Origin: Siderastrea siderea
Taxonomy: Eukaryota; Cnidaria; Anthozoa; Scleractinia; Rhizangiidae
NCBI GenBank assembly: GCA_964030785.1
Contig: OZ034976.1
Coordinates: 3,098,201 to 3,162,200 of the forward strand
Reading direction: 5' to 3'
Length of the DNA stretch: 64,000 nucleotides
Part shown: positions 32,811 through 44,500 of the stretch, in pieces
Position numbering within the stretch: the stretch's first letter is position 1
Layout: each line of letters opens with the position of its first letter
Notes under the pieces: generated by a model
What the model was told of the DNA's origin: nothing
What the model saw: the letters and a program-made list of their open reading frames with translations, nothing else
The model's database searches: none
Position numbers and translations under genes: made by a program

Positions 32811-33623
32811 CTTGGGATAAAAAGATGCAATATTCGGTGTTTTACGGAGCCTTTCTCGCGATCACTTGAATCAAGTCGAGGTCAGCCGTTACAAATTACA
32901 GTAAATGAGATCAAATAGCGTATCGTGACGTCACCCGGCCTCAAATCTGCCTGTGATACACCTAGAGGAAACAAGTCGTAGGGTAAAGGAAGAAACCATA
33001 TGAACGATACGACACAATGGTTTTCTGGGAAGCCGGGATAAATGCCGTGCTTCCCTACTTAGATGCCGTGCATATAGGATCCCTTACAGGAATAAAAATA
33101 TCTTGACAATAAATTGAGTACAAGCTTGCCAGTGCTCTATTCTCAGAATTCCATGATGTTTGCACTAAATACTTTTACGCAACAAAATTTTTTCAATCAG
33201 GTTTATTAATTGAAACCTCTTTTGAATACTTTTTGTGTCCTGTATATGTTCCTCTCAATTGTATTGCAGAAATTTTCAAAATAATCGTGGCTAATTTTAA
33301 TTCAATAATTTTTCTGTATTTAGACCACTGTAAATACGCTACTTCGGCTACTTCTACACAATCGGCAAATGACTGGGGTACTCTGGATCCCCGGCCTGTC
33401 CTGGGCCAGGCTAAGAGTTCCGTTTTAGCCGGTGCGAAAATATAATTTATACCAGACCGAGACGAGTTAATGTATGACTATCTTTATGCGACCAAAAGTA
33501 AACATAATAAGCTTATTGCGATACTGATATCGGAATTCGAAGCTCACAAACTACGACGTTTTTTGATGTGCCTAATCTAATTGGGTAGTTTAGTGGTGAA
33601 AAACCGTGGGATAATTCAGGATA
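32811..33623. other. Intergenic, upstream of Tctex1 gene 2
   Basis: No coding signal. A donor-like GTAAGT near 32771 and an acceptor-like TTCAG at 33618 would allow a spliced leader for the gene at 33624, which is speculation. Confidence 0.35.
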
Positions 33624-34301
33624 ATGAACGCAAAGGCCAGCTCCAGTCCAGTGTCACGTCTACGAGGTCTGAATAAATCCGTTGGAGCACTTGTAAGGCC
33701 AAAGCTACGGAGGGTGCACACGGTAGATTCAGAAAAAGAGCTTTTAAAGACTGTCGATGGCGCCACTTTTGCGAAAATGGAAGACTTTGGCATGAAACAA
33801 AAGAGTGAAGTCCGTAGCGGGCCTACTAACGCCCTTTCGTTCAAGTTACATTGCGCTAGCACACGGCAAGAACACGATGGCAAAGCAAGTTCTTCAAGCA
33901 ATGGAGCGGAAACTGTAGATAAACAAGCCAGTATTGCTAACGAGACTCAAAACTGCGAAGTTAAGGATTCCAATTCACGCATTGTTAGCTCAAAAATTCG
34001 AGAACTTATTCGCCACATTTTATTGGCCTATCTCGAAAATATGGACTACAATCACGAAATATGCGGTGAAGAGTGTAGAAAGATTAGTCAGGCGATTGAA
34101 AATGGAGTGAAGTCTCTTTTCAACGCACGACACAAGATCATCGCTCTGGTTTACATCGGCGCGATTCGTGATCGGGGCATTGAACTTTCCAGTCAGTGCG
34201 TATGGACTCCGGGCGCCGATAGTTTTGTTATGGCGAGCTACGCTAATGATTCTCTGTTTGCCACGGGAATTGTCTTTGCTACTCTGTTTAGCGACGAATG
34301 A
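33624..34301 (+). CDS. Tctex1-domain protein 2, intronless, long N-terminal leader
   Basis: A 225-residue single-exon protein. Residues 1-120 are a variable Ser/Lys-rich leader; residues 121-225 are the Tctex1 domain, recognisable by IRELIRHILLAYLE, CGEECRKISQAIENGVKSL, HKIIALVYIGA, SSQCVWTPG and the last strand NDSLFATGIVFATLF. It lacks the LGM(A/S)R motif of the other two copies (SLFNARHK instead), so it is the most diverged. Likely a dynein light-chain-like adaptor; partner unknown. The first in-frame ATG is used. No AATAAA overlaps its stop, unlike the other two. Confidence 0.8.
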   Translation: MNAKASSSPVSRLRGLNKSVGALVRPKLRRVHTVDSEKELLKTVDGATFAKMEDFGMKQKSEVRSGPTNALSFKLHCASTRQEHDGKASSSSNGAETVDKQASIANETQNCEVKDSNSRIVSSKIRELIRHILLAYLENMDYNHEICGEECRKISQAIENGVKSLFNARHKIIALVYIGAIRDRGIELSSQCVWTPGADSFVMASYANDSLFATGIVFATLFSDE

Positions 34302-35742
34302 CGCTATGCGGAACCCTCCGAAAAGAGTCCTTGAACGCGATTCGAAGGTTACAATATCTACCAAGAAAGTCAGCGGGAGATGTCGACCTTTCGGCTCTTA
34401 ATTACTCAAGCTCAAACATTTTTAAAAGGTATAAATTTTAGCTTGAAAGATACTCAAACGCAAAGGGCGCTACATAAAACTACTGTTCAATAGCTTTCAT
34501 GTGAATGGTCACGCTTTAGGATTGTCCACAGACTGAAAGTTAAAACCACACTTCATATCTTAACGTGTTTGACTCCAATAAGAATGTGTTAAAGTTATCG
34601 CTATTAATTAGAGTAATAGGAAATTAACAGTTCGATTAACACGTTGCTGAGCGCTTTTATGCTATACATCTTCACCTGTACAGGAATAAATACTCGAAAG
34701 ACGATATATATATATATTTTTTTTGCTGAATTAGCGCCGAAGACTTATAACAAGGTAGATTTTAGTATTCAAAGCAAGCGTCGAAAGACACCCTGTCGTA
34801 AACTTAATGAAATTTGTTTGTGTTTTAATTTGTTATTGGTTAAGAAACTTAGTCAACTTGCAGTTCACTAGCAGGTTAAGTTAGTTTGTCCTGGTTTATT
34901 TTGTAAAGGATCTACTTAAGTTATTTTTAAACTGTCCGAGGGAAAGAAAATATCGGATTAACTTGGTTTGATGAGTGCCTGAGAATTGAAAAGAAAAGCA
35001 TCCAGTTTGTTTATCTTAGTTTGTCAAATCTGAATCCTTTATTAAAAGGAAGGGATTATACAATTAGCATCCCGCTGAGAAAAGCCCGGTGAACCGCTTT
35101 CATTTCTGAGCTCGAAATTGTAAATACACGGAAAATATTAAGAAATAAACAGAATCACAAGAAAGCATTGCTCGATAGTTTTGAATGCATGGTCACACTT
35201 TAGGATTTCGTCCACAAACTCGAAGTTCACACCATAATGCTTAAGTCGGTATTGTGGGAGCTGTCCCGGTTAAAATGTTTTTAGCGTTAAGAAATACGAG
35301 AGAAGACACCCAAGAATATAAGCGCGACAAGGTAAGCCAAGTGTGAAAGACATTTGTTAACGCAATGCAAATATCGCCTGAAACCAGCAGGCATAAAAGA
35401 CTTCGGAAACTATATTATCATAACCTCAAGTAATCAATAAGCCCCTTGGGTCAGCGTTAATTTGATTTACAAGTTTTATCATAGGTAAAGAAGAGAACGC
35501 GATTAAAGCTGGATATAGCCTTGATATCATTTACTTATTCAGGTGTTAAATCGCGACAGGTAAACAAAGGAGTGTTGACTTTATATCGCGCTTGATCCTT
35601 TAATTTGAATAATTGTTTTATTTATAGACAACACTTGGATTTAGGAATATCATATAGGAATATCATATTTATTTGCGTCACCTACTTGCCTGGATTTTTT
35701 TATTTCATTTATTATTATTAATTTTTTTTTAATCGAGTCGCA
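34302..35742. other. Intergenic with two reverse-oriented 106-bp repeat copies
   Basis: At 34488-34556 and 35166-35240 the minus strand carries the 106-bp family core (CTTTCATGTGAATGGTCAC... and GCATGGTCACACTTTAGGAT). A short (TA)n run lies near 34708. No gene recognised. Confidence 0.55.
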
Positions 35743-36097
35743 CAGTTGCTGTTACACGTAACAGTTTTTCGTGCAACTTGTCTCGCGAAAAAATTCCTAG
35801 GGCCCTCTCTCAGTAAAACGTCACATCCATGCTGGGCTGTGATTGGTTGACTTTAGAGAGTGTAGCGAAACAAGTTGCAAGAGCTATGTTACACGTAGTT
35901 TCGTTGTGCAACTTCAAGAAATCTGTTGCAGAAAGTAGAAAACGATTCAGCTTTTCGTGTGAGTTGGAAAAATGAAAAATTCAATTGCACAAGGAGGTGT
36001 TACACGTAAAAATCAAGCGTGCATGCGCAACTTGCAACAATTTTTTTGCGAGACTAGTTCAAGTTGCACGAAAAATTGTTACGTGTAACAGCACCTG
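35743..36097. mobile_element. MITE with 55-bp inverted ends, CAG...CTG termini
   Basis: Ends pair through TGCTGTTACACGTAACA and TTTTTCGTGCAACTTG. CAG/CTG termini suggest hAT, but I see no matching 8-bp target duplication, so the class is open. Related TTACACGTA motifs recur internally at 35891 and 36000. Confidence 0.7.
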
Positions 36098-37076
36098 TAC
36101 GGGTGAGCTTACAGACTTGCTACAACTAAGTCGACTTCTCCGGCCCCTAAACATGAAAAATAAGCGATGAATTTCCTGAAGTCGCGAAAAGGAGTATTAG
36201 GACTTTGAGAAAGTCTGAGAGTTTATGGAAAGGCGAAACTGAGTACTGAGGTGTTTAGACAACCCAAGGATCTCGAGAAATGGTATTAAGAAAAACAAGC
36301 ATGTTTTGTCGTTTTTCGTCAGGTCCTTATTTTTTGCACGACTTTTCCACTCTTAGTAGGAGCCAGTCAGCGCCCTCGCCTAGTGATAATAATAGCTAAT
36401 AGCATTTTGAGTGAGTAACCAATCGTAGAGCGATATGGTGCATCAATAAGATCAGGGGCTGTTCTCCATTATAATAACTGCTATGAAAATTGAGAATAAT
36501 TTCTAATCGTTAATAGATGGAGCCCATAAGAAGAAGGCGTACGTTCAGTACGTCTGACCTCCTCAGTATCAAATACTTATTTCTCCTTTCTTGTTCCCAT
36601 ACATTTAATATGGAAGTAGCCGGGTGAAGTTGTACAAATATCAAGAGTATTCATCAGTGAGTGATTCCTATCAACTTTGGCAGTTTATTGCCGACCAAGA
36701 AAAACAAAAGGCTCTGAGAACATACGCGGTATCCCATCCTACCGGGAGGCTAACAGGGTCCTGATTCTGCTGAAGTCTGGAGGCGATGACAAAAACATTC
36801 GCCAGCATCGAGAAAACGAACTGCCTTTTTTCGGTCGAAATGCTTCCCCGCGAAAAATGACCGAAGCATTAGTTGACCGTAAAAAGGCACGGATTGATTG
36901 TAGCTGACGTAATGGCGTTCCCTTATTACCACCGAACTGCTTTGACAACTTTGAGTAGCTGGTGAGTGGCTCATTCTTCAACTATTTTTTTTTTAATTTT
37001 GCGGGAAAGTCAAAGAGAGAACTTGACAAGGGTAACAAAAACACCGCGAAAAAATTGGAATAATTCATTGCATTAT
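36098..37076. other. Intergenic, no gene recognised
   Basis: Short frames near 36677-36981 on both strands overlap each other and carry no known motif. Confidence 0.35.
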
Positions 37077-38803
37077 TAACCGGCCGTCGCTAAAGCGACC
37101 GCCGGTTTATAAAATGGGCAGGTTTTGTGGTGATGGTCAGTTGGCTTAACATACGAACAAAGTGCTGTAAAGCTTGTGGTACGGGTACTCAAGAGCGGCA
37201 CTGTCTTATATAAGACGTATGCGCATATTAGTCTGCTGAATGTTACCTTTGTGTGTTCTTGTCTTTTAATTTACAGTATTTAAGATATGAACAGCGAAGG
37301 GTTGTTAAGTATGGTGTTTCAGTATTTGTCTTGTATAATACATGCGCAACTGAGTAAGGCAGCTAATATGATTGAATGCAAAATTGGCTGTGTTATCTGA
37401 TCTAGTTGGTGGTTATGGTGAAAATATTTTTAGTGCAGGAGTTTGTTATGGGGATTGACATTTTGAGGGATGTAAAAACGTGGGAGTGGAAGGATTTGGG
37501 AATGTTAGGAGCATATGAACGGCGAAGGGTTGTTAAGTTTGGGGTTTTTCGTTTTCGTCTTGTATAACGCATGCGCAATTGAGTAAAGCAGCTAATAGGA
37601 TTGAATGCGAAATTGGCTGTGTTGTCTGATCTAGTTAGTGATTATGGTGAAGATTTTTTTAGCGCAGGAGTTTTTTTATTGGGATCGACATTTTGAGGAA
37701 TGTAAAAATGTGGGAGTCAGAAGGATTTGTGAATGTCCGGAGCATATTACGCTTCTGTGAATGTGATTTGCTTTGAAAGTTGCGTTTAGTATAGGAGCAG
37801 TGTAATGTTGTGCTACGTGAGAGGCGGTTTCCCTTGGCGTTTTATGGGGGGTGGGGTGGTTTGCGAAGTGGATTGTAAGGTTTCTGATTGGCTAACTTGT
37901 ATTTCGCAGAGGACAAAAAGGACAGTTGCGTTTTGCCGGCGTGGGCTAGGAAGACAAGGAATTGGTGCTAGTGTGATGATGCAATATTAGTGGATTACAC
38001 CATCAGTACATGATAGTTCTTGTGAACGGAGAGAGATGAGTGTTTATTTGAGGCCAGAAGTTGATACGAAGGAATCGTCATTAATAAGGAGATCAATTAA
38101 TAAGGTAGGTGTTACGAGTCTTTTTGCATTGAAAGAACGAAAATATCTGAATATTATCGACGGATTTGTGTGGTTTGCGTGTGGTGTTCGCTAAAGGCTA
38201 CGAGCAGTCTCTCTTTCCGTTCAGACTAGTGAAGGAAAAGAAAAACAAGCGAGTGAGCGCGAAATCGATTGCGGCTCGACAGGCGCGTTTAAGCTTTCAA
38301 GGACGTGGGCGACTTTCGTCCCCGCTCGCTTGTTTACTTTTGCAAGAGGATTCCCGGGTTAGCAAACCGGATTTAAACATCACGTCATGAGATATGCCTT
38401 GACGTGCCCCATACTCTGACGATCTGCTCGAGCTCGTGTTTATCAAGCGTTATATTTTGATTCTACTGCTATGTTCACTGTTTGTATTTAAGGTCTAGGC
38501 ACAACAGTAAATACTTCGTCGTCCCTGTGTGAGCATTCTCAGTTGTGGACGAATTTATATCGACATTCAACGTTTGAGTGAATTTGCGTTTTTCAGCACA
38601 AATAAAAGCGATAAGAAAGATAAGCTGAGTCATCAGAGTTTAAACTTTACGTCATCCAGTAACGCTATAGTCAAAATATTGTGCCACACAATCACACTTT
38701 TCGTCACGCCGGTTCGTATAAATAGAGGATCGCGTTAACATTTGTGAAACCTAGGTATGGTGAGGGTCAGAATGGCCGGTTAAAATGCCCAATAGGTTTT
38801 CTT
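37077..38803 (+). mobile_element. Long dispersed repeat, copy 1 (partner inverted at 54284-55741)
   Basis: Starts near ATTAACCGGCCGTCGC and ends near ATGGCCGGTTAAAATGCCC. It matches 54284-55741 in reverse over nearly its full length (shared words include GGAGTTTGTTATGGGGATTG and AGCATTCAC-type segments). This copy has an internal 228-bp tandem duplication (37285-37512 and 37513-37740) and an extra GC-rich stretch at about 38190-38345. TTAACCGGCC/GGCCGGTTAA form inverted ends. Coding capacity is not evident. Confidence 0.75.
37285..37740 (+). repeat. 228-bp tandem duplication inside the long repeat
   Basis: Two units beginning ATATGAAC(A/G)GCGAAGGGTTG. The partner element at 54284 has one unit. 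Confidence 0.8.
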
Positions 38804-39382
38804 GTTCAATCAATTGAAAGTGAAAAGGTCACTTTAATCCTGTTTGATGCTATTTGCAGAGCATACAATTTAATTCAAATTTGCTGTCACTTTCGTATTA
38901 AATTAACGACTATAGTCCTTAAATAAAAGGGTGAACAAATTAAACTTGTCAGTCACATTAACAATTATTAAAATAACTTGTAATAAATTAGAATCGAGGA
39001 AAGTGTAAGACAGGAAAGTTACCGAAATGTCAATAAATATCAAAACAAGGTTTAGAAAAAATACTCTTAAAAAGCAATACAGTTCACTTGGAATCGCAGA
39101 TACAAAAAAAAAAATGTCTCATTGAAGGAAAAGATGGCTACTCCATTTAACCACAAACGCACAATTCACATACGCAAGCTGTTCATCTCTTAAGTTAATG
39201 ATTCAAATATTATATTTTTTTAATTCTGAAAATGGTTTATATTCCTTTCTATAGCTCTGTATTACACAGCATGAATGCTTTACTTAAACATTTCTCAAGG
39301 CCATACAAGTCATTTCTCATTTTAGACCACCGTCTGTGATTTTCCGCCAAACGATTACATCTTGTTAGTTTCTTCTCCGGTT
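38804..39382. other. AT-rich intergenic spacer
   Basis: Downstream of Tctex1 gene 3 on its strand. No gene or element ends recognised. Confidence 0.4.
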
Positions 39383-39907
39383 TTATTCTTTTAAAACGCC
39401 AAACACGATAGCAACTGCGAATAATGACGAGTTTTGAAAGCAGGAGGAGGAAAAATTGTCCTTATATTCATTCCATAGAAAGCGACTGGCCATCAAAAAT
39501 CCTTGTCCACTATTCGAGCCTATGGTCACATTGCATACCAACCTAAATCGTGCCATACCTAGTTGCTTCACGCGATCTTTAATGTCCTCTGACAAACTTA
39601 CACAGAGCATTCGGCAAGTCTGTGGGTCGTACGTTTGATTCGAGAGCTTTTCCTGCAGAATTTCATCCAATATTGTCTTCATTTGATGCGTGTAAAATAT
39701 GCCATGTTTCTTATCTTCTCCTGCGTTATTAACAGCTTCATTCTCTTGTAATTCCCCTTCATTTGAAACCAAGTTCTTGCCACGTCTCTCTCTTCCGTCA
39801 GTCCATTGCTCCCTTTTTTGCTTTTCTGTGGTCGCTGATCCACGACGCAAGCTTTTCTCAAAAATCCCACTTTGTTGATCGCGGAGCTTGCTCTTAAACA
39901 TTTTCAA
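39383..39907 (-). CDS. Tctex1-domain protein 3, intronless
   Basis: A 174-residue single-exon protein on the minus strand. Residues 1-65 are a charged leader; the Tctex1 domain (about 70-174) shows MKTILDEILQEKLSN, DIKDRVKQLGMARFRLVCNV, SRFLWNEYKD and the end NSSLFAVAIVFGVLKE. The KQLGMARFRLV block closely parallels KELGMSRYKLV of gene 1, so these two are the nearest pair. An alternative start is Met3. AATAAA overlaps the stop codon here too (minus strand, 39387-39382). Likely a dynein light-chain-type adaptor; exact role unknown. Confidence 0.85.
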   Translation of the reverse strand: MKMFKSKLRDQQSGIFEKSLRRGSATTEKQKREQWTDGRERRGKNLVSNEGELQENEAVNNAGEDKKHGIFYTHQMKTILDEILQEKLSNQTYDPQTCRMLCVSLSEDIKDRVKQLGMARFRLVCNVTIGSNSGQGFLMASRFLWNEYKDNFSSSCFQNSSLFAVAIVFGVLKE

Positions 39908-41564
39908 CGTTTTCTCACTCCGCTGCTTCTAAAAAATGCACTCTCGCCCACACATTTTCTGTTTCTGTGTGAATGATATTTCATGTAAAGTAGATATTTT
40001 CAAGCTATTATTCCCCGGGGCTTTTGGCCTCTCACAAAGTTTTAAGTGAATCTCTTCCTTAAATCCGTTGGAGTTAAAAGCCTTTTAAAATCGCTGCCGA
40101 AATAATCCAAGAGCGTTATTGTTTTCGTGCAAGTCACAACGAAACAAACTACAATTTATGAATGAAGTTTGAAGCAGATGTTTAAAAAGTGCCGTAACCA
40201 TGGAGACTGGTCTTTGTTTTGGTACCGGAAAACCCTGGAGTCCTGCCGATTTTTTCTGTGATATATTAGCAATATTTCCCTAATTAACAATTTTATCGCC
40301 CATCAATTGAACCACGCCGTGAGCGATGGACTCCTGATTTCTTTGTATTTAATTTTATTGCTTTGCTCTGGCAAATTTCGCGTAAATATCAATTTGCTAC
40401 CTCACTTTGTCGAATATCTTGTTGTAGTAGCAGAAAACAATTATTGAGGTGAAAGAATCAAAATAATAAAACTTTGCAAAATTTTGATTTCCTTTGAGTC
40501 CCCTTGTTTCGGTTCGGTTTGATTGCTTGTTTGTTTTTTCTTTGTTAATTGGTCATGGATAACAGTTTAGTTTATGTTAAACCCACCGATTAATCTTCGC
40601 ACGCGCTCATTGGACGAAACATATCACGTGGTACAAAATCGGACGGCGGGTATCAGGCGCTTGACGAGAGAAAACCAAAAAGGAAGTCGGCACTTTTTCA
40701 GGTTTTAGCTTTTCACATCTAATAACAGTGTAATGAAATCGAGTAACTAACCAGCTTGGATTTGCTTAGCTGCAAATCTGCTGTGACCTCACCAAATGTT
40801 TTCTTGAGATTGCCACAATAAAGCCTGTGCATTGTAGAAATTAATCGAGGAGGGGGGGGGGGGGGTTATAAAATAAACAAACCCCTTGCTAACTTGCTGG
40901 TATATCAGAGGATAATGCCGGCCCTTGGCTGAAAGATTGTCCTCAAAATTTCACACGTCCAAATGTTCATTTTCGGACAACTTAGTTTTAGCCTGGGGCA
41001 TTATCCCCCGATATACCAGCCGCTAAAAGGGGCCGGTTTATATACCAAGTATGCCAGAAGGACATGCTCCTGTGTATGCATATTATGCTGACAGTGCTTA
41101 TAAAAGCCATGAACTCGTATGATACCCTCGGTTTTCAAGTCAACTTATAAAATCAAAAATTGCTGTTTTGGTAGTCGCTTTTTTTAATTACCATCTCGAG
41201 ATATTTCCATATTTTCTTTCGAAATAAAGTTGAGCAAATCTAAAGAGGTAAAATTTTCTTGTATTATTTTTAGAAAGCTCTTCGGGAAAGCTTTCGTCCC
41301 CAGAGCTCCTCTTTCTAAGTAGCCGCTGGATAGGAGCAACGTGGACTCAGAGTACGGGAGTTGAGATCTTACCCATAATTCGTCGCGCCTTGACGCATGC
41401 GGGGTAGTTGTAGTGAGAAATATGACGTCAGTGGCTGGTTCTAAGGATTGCACGCTACAGATGCTTGTAGTTCAGTCAATTGAGGGTTTACTGAATTTTC
41501 ACAACTACTCACGGTGGTATTTCTCTCTCTTGGAGCTACAACTCTGTATAGGGTAAACTCCAAC
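39908..41564. other. Intergenic between divergent Tctex1 gene 3 and RAD23
   Basis: The two genes are divergent across 1.66 kb. Present are a poly-G run near 40851-40865, a short hairpin (40896-40919 with 40997-41020, TGGTATATC/GATATACCA) and a CRE-like palindrome near the RAD23 start. Confidence 0.5.
41423..41430. promoter_or_regulatory. CRE-like palindrome TGACGTCA upstream of RAD23
   Basis: A perfect 8-bp CREB/ATF consensus lies 135 bp before the RAD23 start codon, in a position suited to a core promoter. Function is inferred from motif and position only. Confidence 0.4.
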
Positions 41565-44500
41565 ATGATTATTACGTTTAAAACACTTCAGCAGCAGACT
41601 TTTAAGCTAGAAATCGAAGAAACTGCAACGGTGAGTGATTGACAACTGAAAGGCAGATCTCATCTTTCGATCTCATTTCTAATCTTTGTGTTAATGTTGT
41701 GCTCAATTTTTACTATCTATATACCTTTCAACAAAGTTATGTCACAAAGGCTTTCCTAGATGTTGTTTTATTATGCTTTTTTCCTTCAAAACGCTCACGG
41801 TATTTTTGAACTTTCGATCTTAATCGTGCCATTTCTTCTTCCGGCGTCACGCGTGTTTTTAACTTGTTACAAAACGTAGCATTGGACTAGACTAGGATAA
41901 TCACCAATCCCTGAGTGATCTTTCTTTCTAAGTGGTTTTTAGGATAAATATACTCCCTGTAAAAGCTTCCAGGGATTTTATATTTGTTCCTTAATTGAGA
42001 ATTAAGAATTAAATCGATTTCCTCCAAGCTAGAGTGACAGATCTAGATCATGAATCCGAGATCATTCTTTCTACAACTCATTTTGTGTTGTGACTTTTTT
42101 CTTTGTTCACGTTTATTTTTGTATTCTATCACATATTTCATTGTCCTATGCACTAACAATATTATTTTATTTGCTCTTCTTCCATGTTTAACTTGAGGTT
42201 TCAATAGTCCTATAAACCGTACAAATTCGCCATTCTAGTTCAGTTTGAAACAGGCTAGAGAGGAAGGTTTTACTTTTTGTGGGGTAGACTGGTAGCATTT
42301 TCTGCATTAAAAAATGACACAGGAAAGTGAAACGTACAGATTATTTACATGTGATGTGTTGGTCAAATTTAAACATAACCATGGCGTATACCATACAAGG
42401 TTGTATCTTTATTGGGGAAACTAACCTTTTCCAGTTGTTTGAAATGACAAGATTTTTTATTTTATTTTGGGAAGATACTATTTTTGGAAGGTTGGGTTGA
42501 TTACCCATGTCTTCTCTGGTTACAAACTACTGACTCCCACACCGGCCAAAACTGGCTATGCCATGGCCATGCACATGTTCTGCGAGGAAAACACATTATC
42601 TGCTACCTCCTCAGGAGTACTCAACTCCTGAAATAGAGTGAAGGTCTTAAGAGTGATGAATTTCTATTTCATGTTTTGAATCCTTTAAATTTCAAGCAAA
42701 TCAGGGCTGTGTTCTAAGAAAAATTCGAGGGAGCCCAATGCTCTGAACCTGTGAAATCCAGGGTGCCCAACATATGATTTTTAAGCAGAAACTAAGATTT
42801 CCCAGTCGCCCAAGAGTAGAAGTTAGACGCCAGGGGCCACTGGGCTCTGCTAGAGTGCAGCCCTGCACATCTTAAATTCAGCTCAAAAATTACATCAGCA
42901 TGGTAAATGTTAGACTGCGAGTAGTCTCTAATTTTGGCGATCGCGATTGTGGGGCTGGCGAATATACCCCGCGCGCGCGAAATTTCGAGGAGACGTGACG
43001 CGAAGGGAGCGCCAAAAATTAGAGACTGCAGACTTAGCCATGGAGTTTGATCTTTCAGGGCTGAGTGATTTTGAGGTGTAATTTTTTTGAGGTGTAAAAA
43101 TTTTTTTTACTTTCACCCAAAGTTTGAGATCGATGCGAACGAAAATAAAATTCCAATGGCTAGGGACGCAGAAAACCTCCTTCAACTTTCACTGAAAGTT
43201 TTATTTCAACGCAGAGCAAAGCGAAGCAGCCAGCGAGCCGAGACTGAGGTTTGTACTTCATCCGTGCAGACAATACTTTGTTCTGGTCGATCGGTCACGT
43301 ATCGATGTCAAAATTTAAATGAAATCTCAAGTCACAGTAAACGAGTAGACTGTCGATTTAACAGCTCTTGGAATGGCTTGGAGAAACAATCTTCAGCCGA
43401 GCCGAATATAATTTTGAACTTTCCTTTCGATACATCTTTTAAACAACCCTCGCTATTTGTCCGGGCAGCCTATGTCTGCCATCTCAGTTAACTGAAATGG
43501 AGTCGATGATGTTATCATGAGTGTTGACAGCGGCTTGTATACCATTGCCAGATTGTTGACAGGTATCCAAGAAAGAGCCAATCATAGTTTTGCGCTTGGA
43601 ATGTACACGCTTAATTCAAACTCCCTGGCTAAGTCTGTAGTCTCTAATTTTTGGTGCTCCCCTCGCGTCGCGTCTCCTCGAAATTTCGCGCAAAGAGAGA
43701 CTACTGGCAGTCTAGGTAAATGTTGTTTTCAGATGTTGATTTGCTTATTAACAATAATTGTTAAATTGAGTGTTGGAGACCAAATCCCGTGATGTCTGTA
43801 ATTTAGCTTGCAAAGCTGTTCAATTTTTTTATCAAACTGTTGCACTGAACAGAAACAAAGTGTCTACAAAAATTACAAACATTTGTGCACATGCGATAAA
43901 ATCAAAAAATTTTATTTCTAAAAGCAAATTTATTGTTTATGTGTATGAACTTTTTAGCTGGAAAAACATTTTTTCGATTATTCTGTCTTTGCTATTTCCA
44001 AGTGACATATACTAAGGAAGCTTTGTTGTGTAAGCTTTGACTAAATTGGGTAAGCGGGTTGAAAAAAGATTTCCTATAGATTTCCTTTTAAAGATTGTTT
44101 TCTGGCTAGTTACCATAGTTTTTACATCAGAAAACATTTATTTCACTATTTGTTCTTTTGAATAGTAGTTTTTTTATGAATAGTAGTTTTAGATAGTAGT
44201 TAACTTGGGAAGTCTATAGTGTTCATTTATCTATTATGTGTATTTGATTTAATTTTTCCGTTTGTAAGAACATTAAATTTATGCAAAATCAGTCAGAACA
44301 CGTAGGAGTCAGTGGGTTTATCTGTCCAGACAAATCACCTATCTGGTTGTTTTTGTGTCTAGTAAAAATAGTCAACGAGCTGCACATATGAGACAAATCA
44401 GTAGATCATTAGGTAGTTCGTGAAAGGTTCCCAATAACTTTTTGATTAAATGTTCTCTTTCTCAAATCTATATAATTATGGGTGTAGCAATGTCAAACAG

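Noticed and set aside
35743..36097. Firm assignment of this element to hAT
   Set aside because: CAG/CTG ends fit but the flanking 8 bp (GAGTCGCA and TACGGGTG) do not match.
43156..43491. Reading the Mutator-borne ORF as a fourth Tctex1 gene
   Set aside because: Only a short C-terminal resemblance; the central motifs (VGE, SRCVW) are missing.
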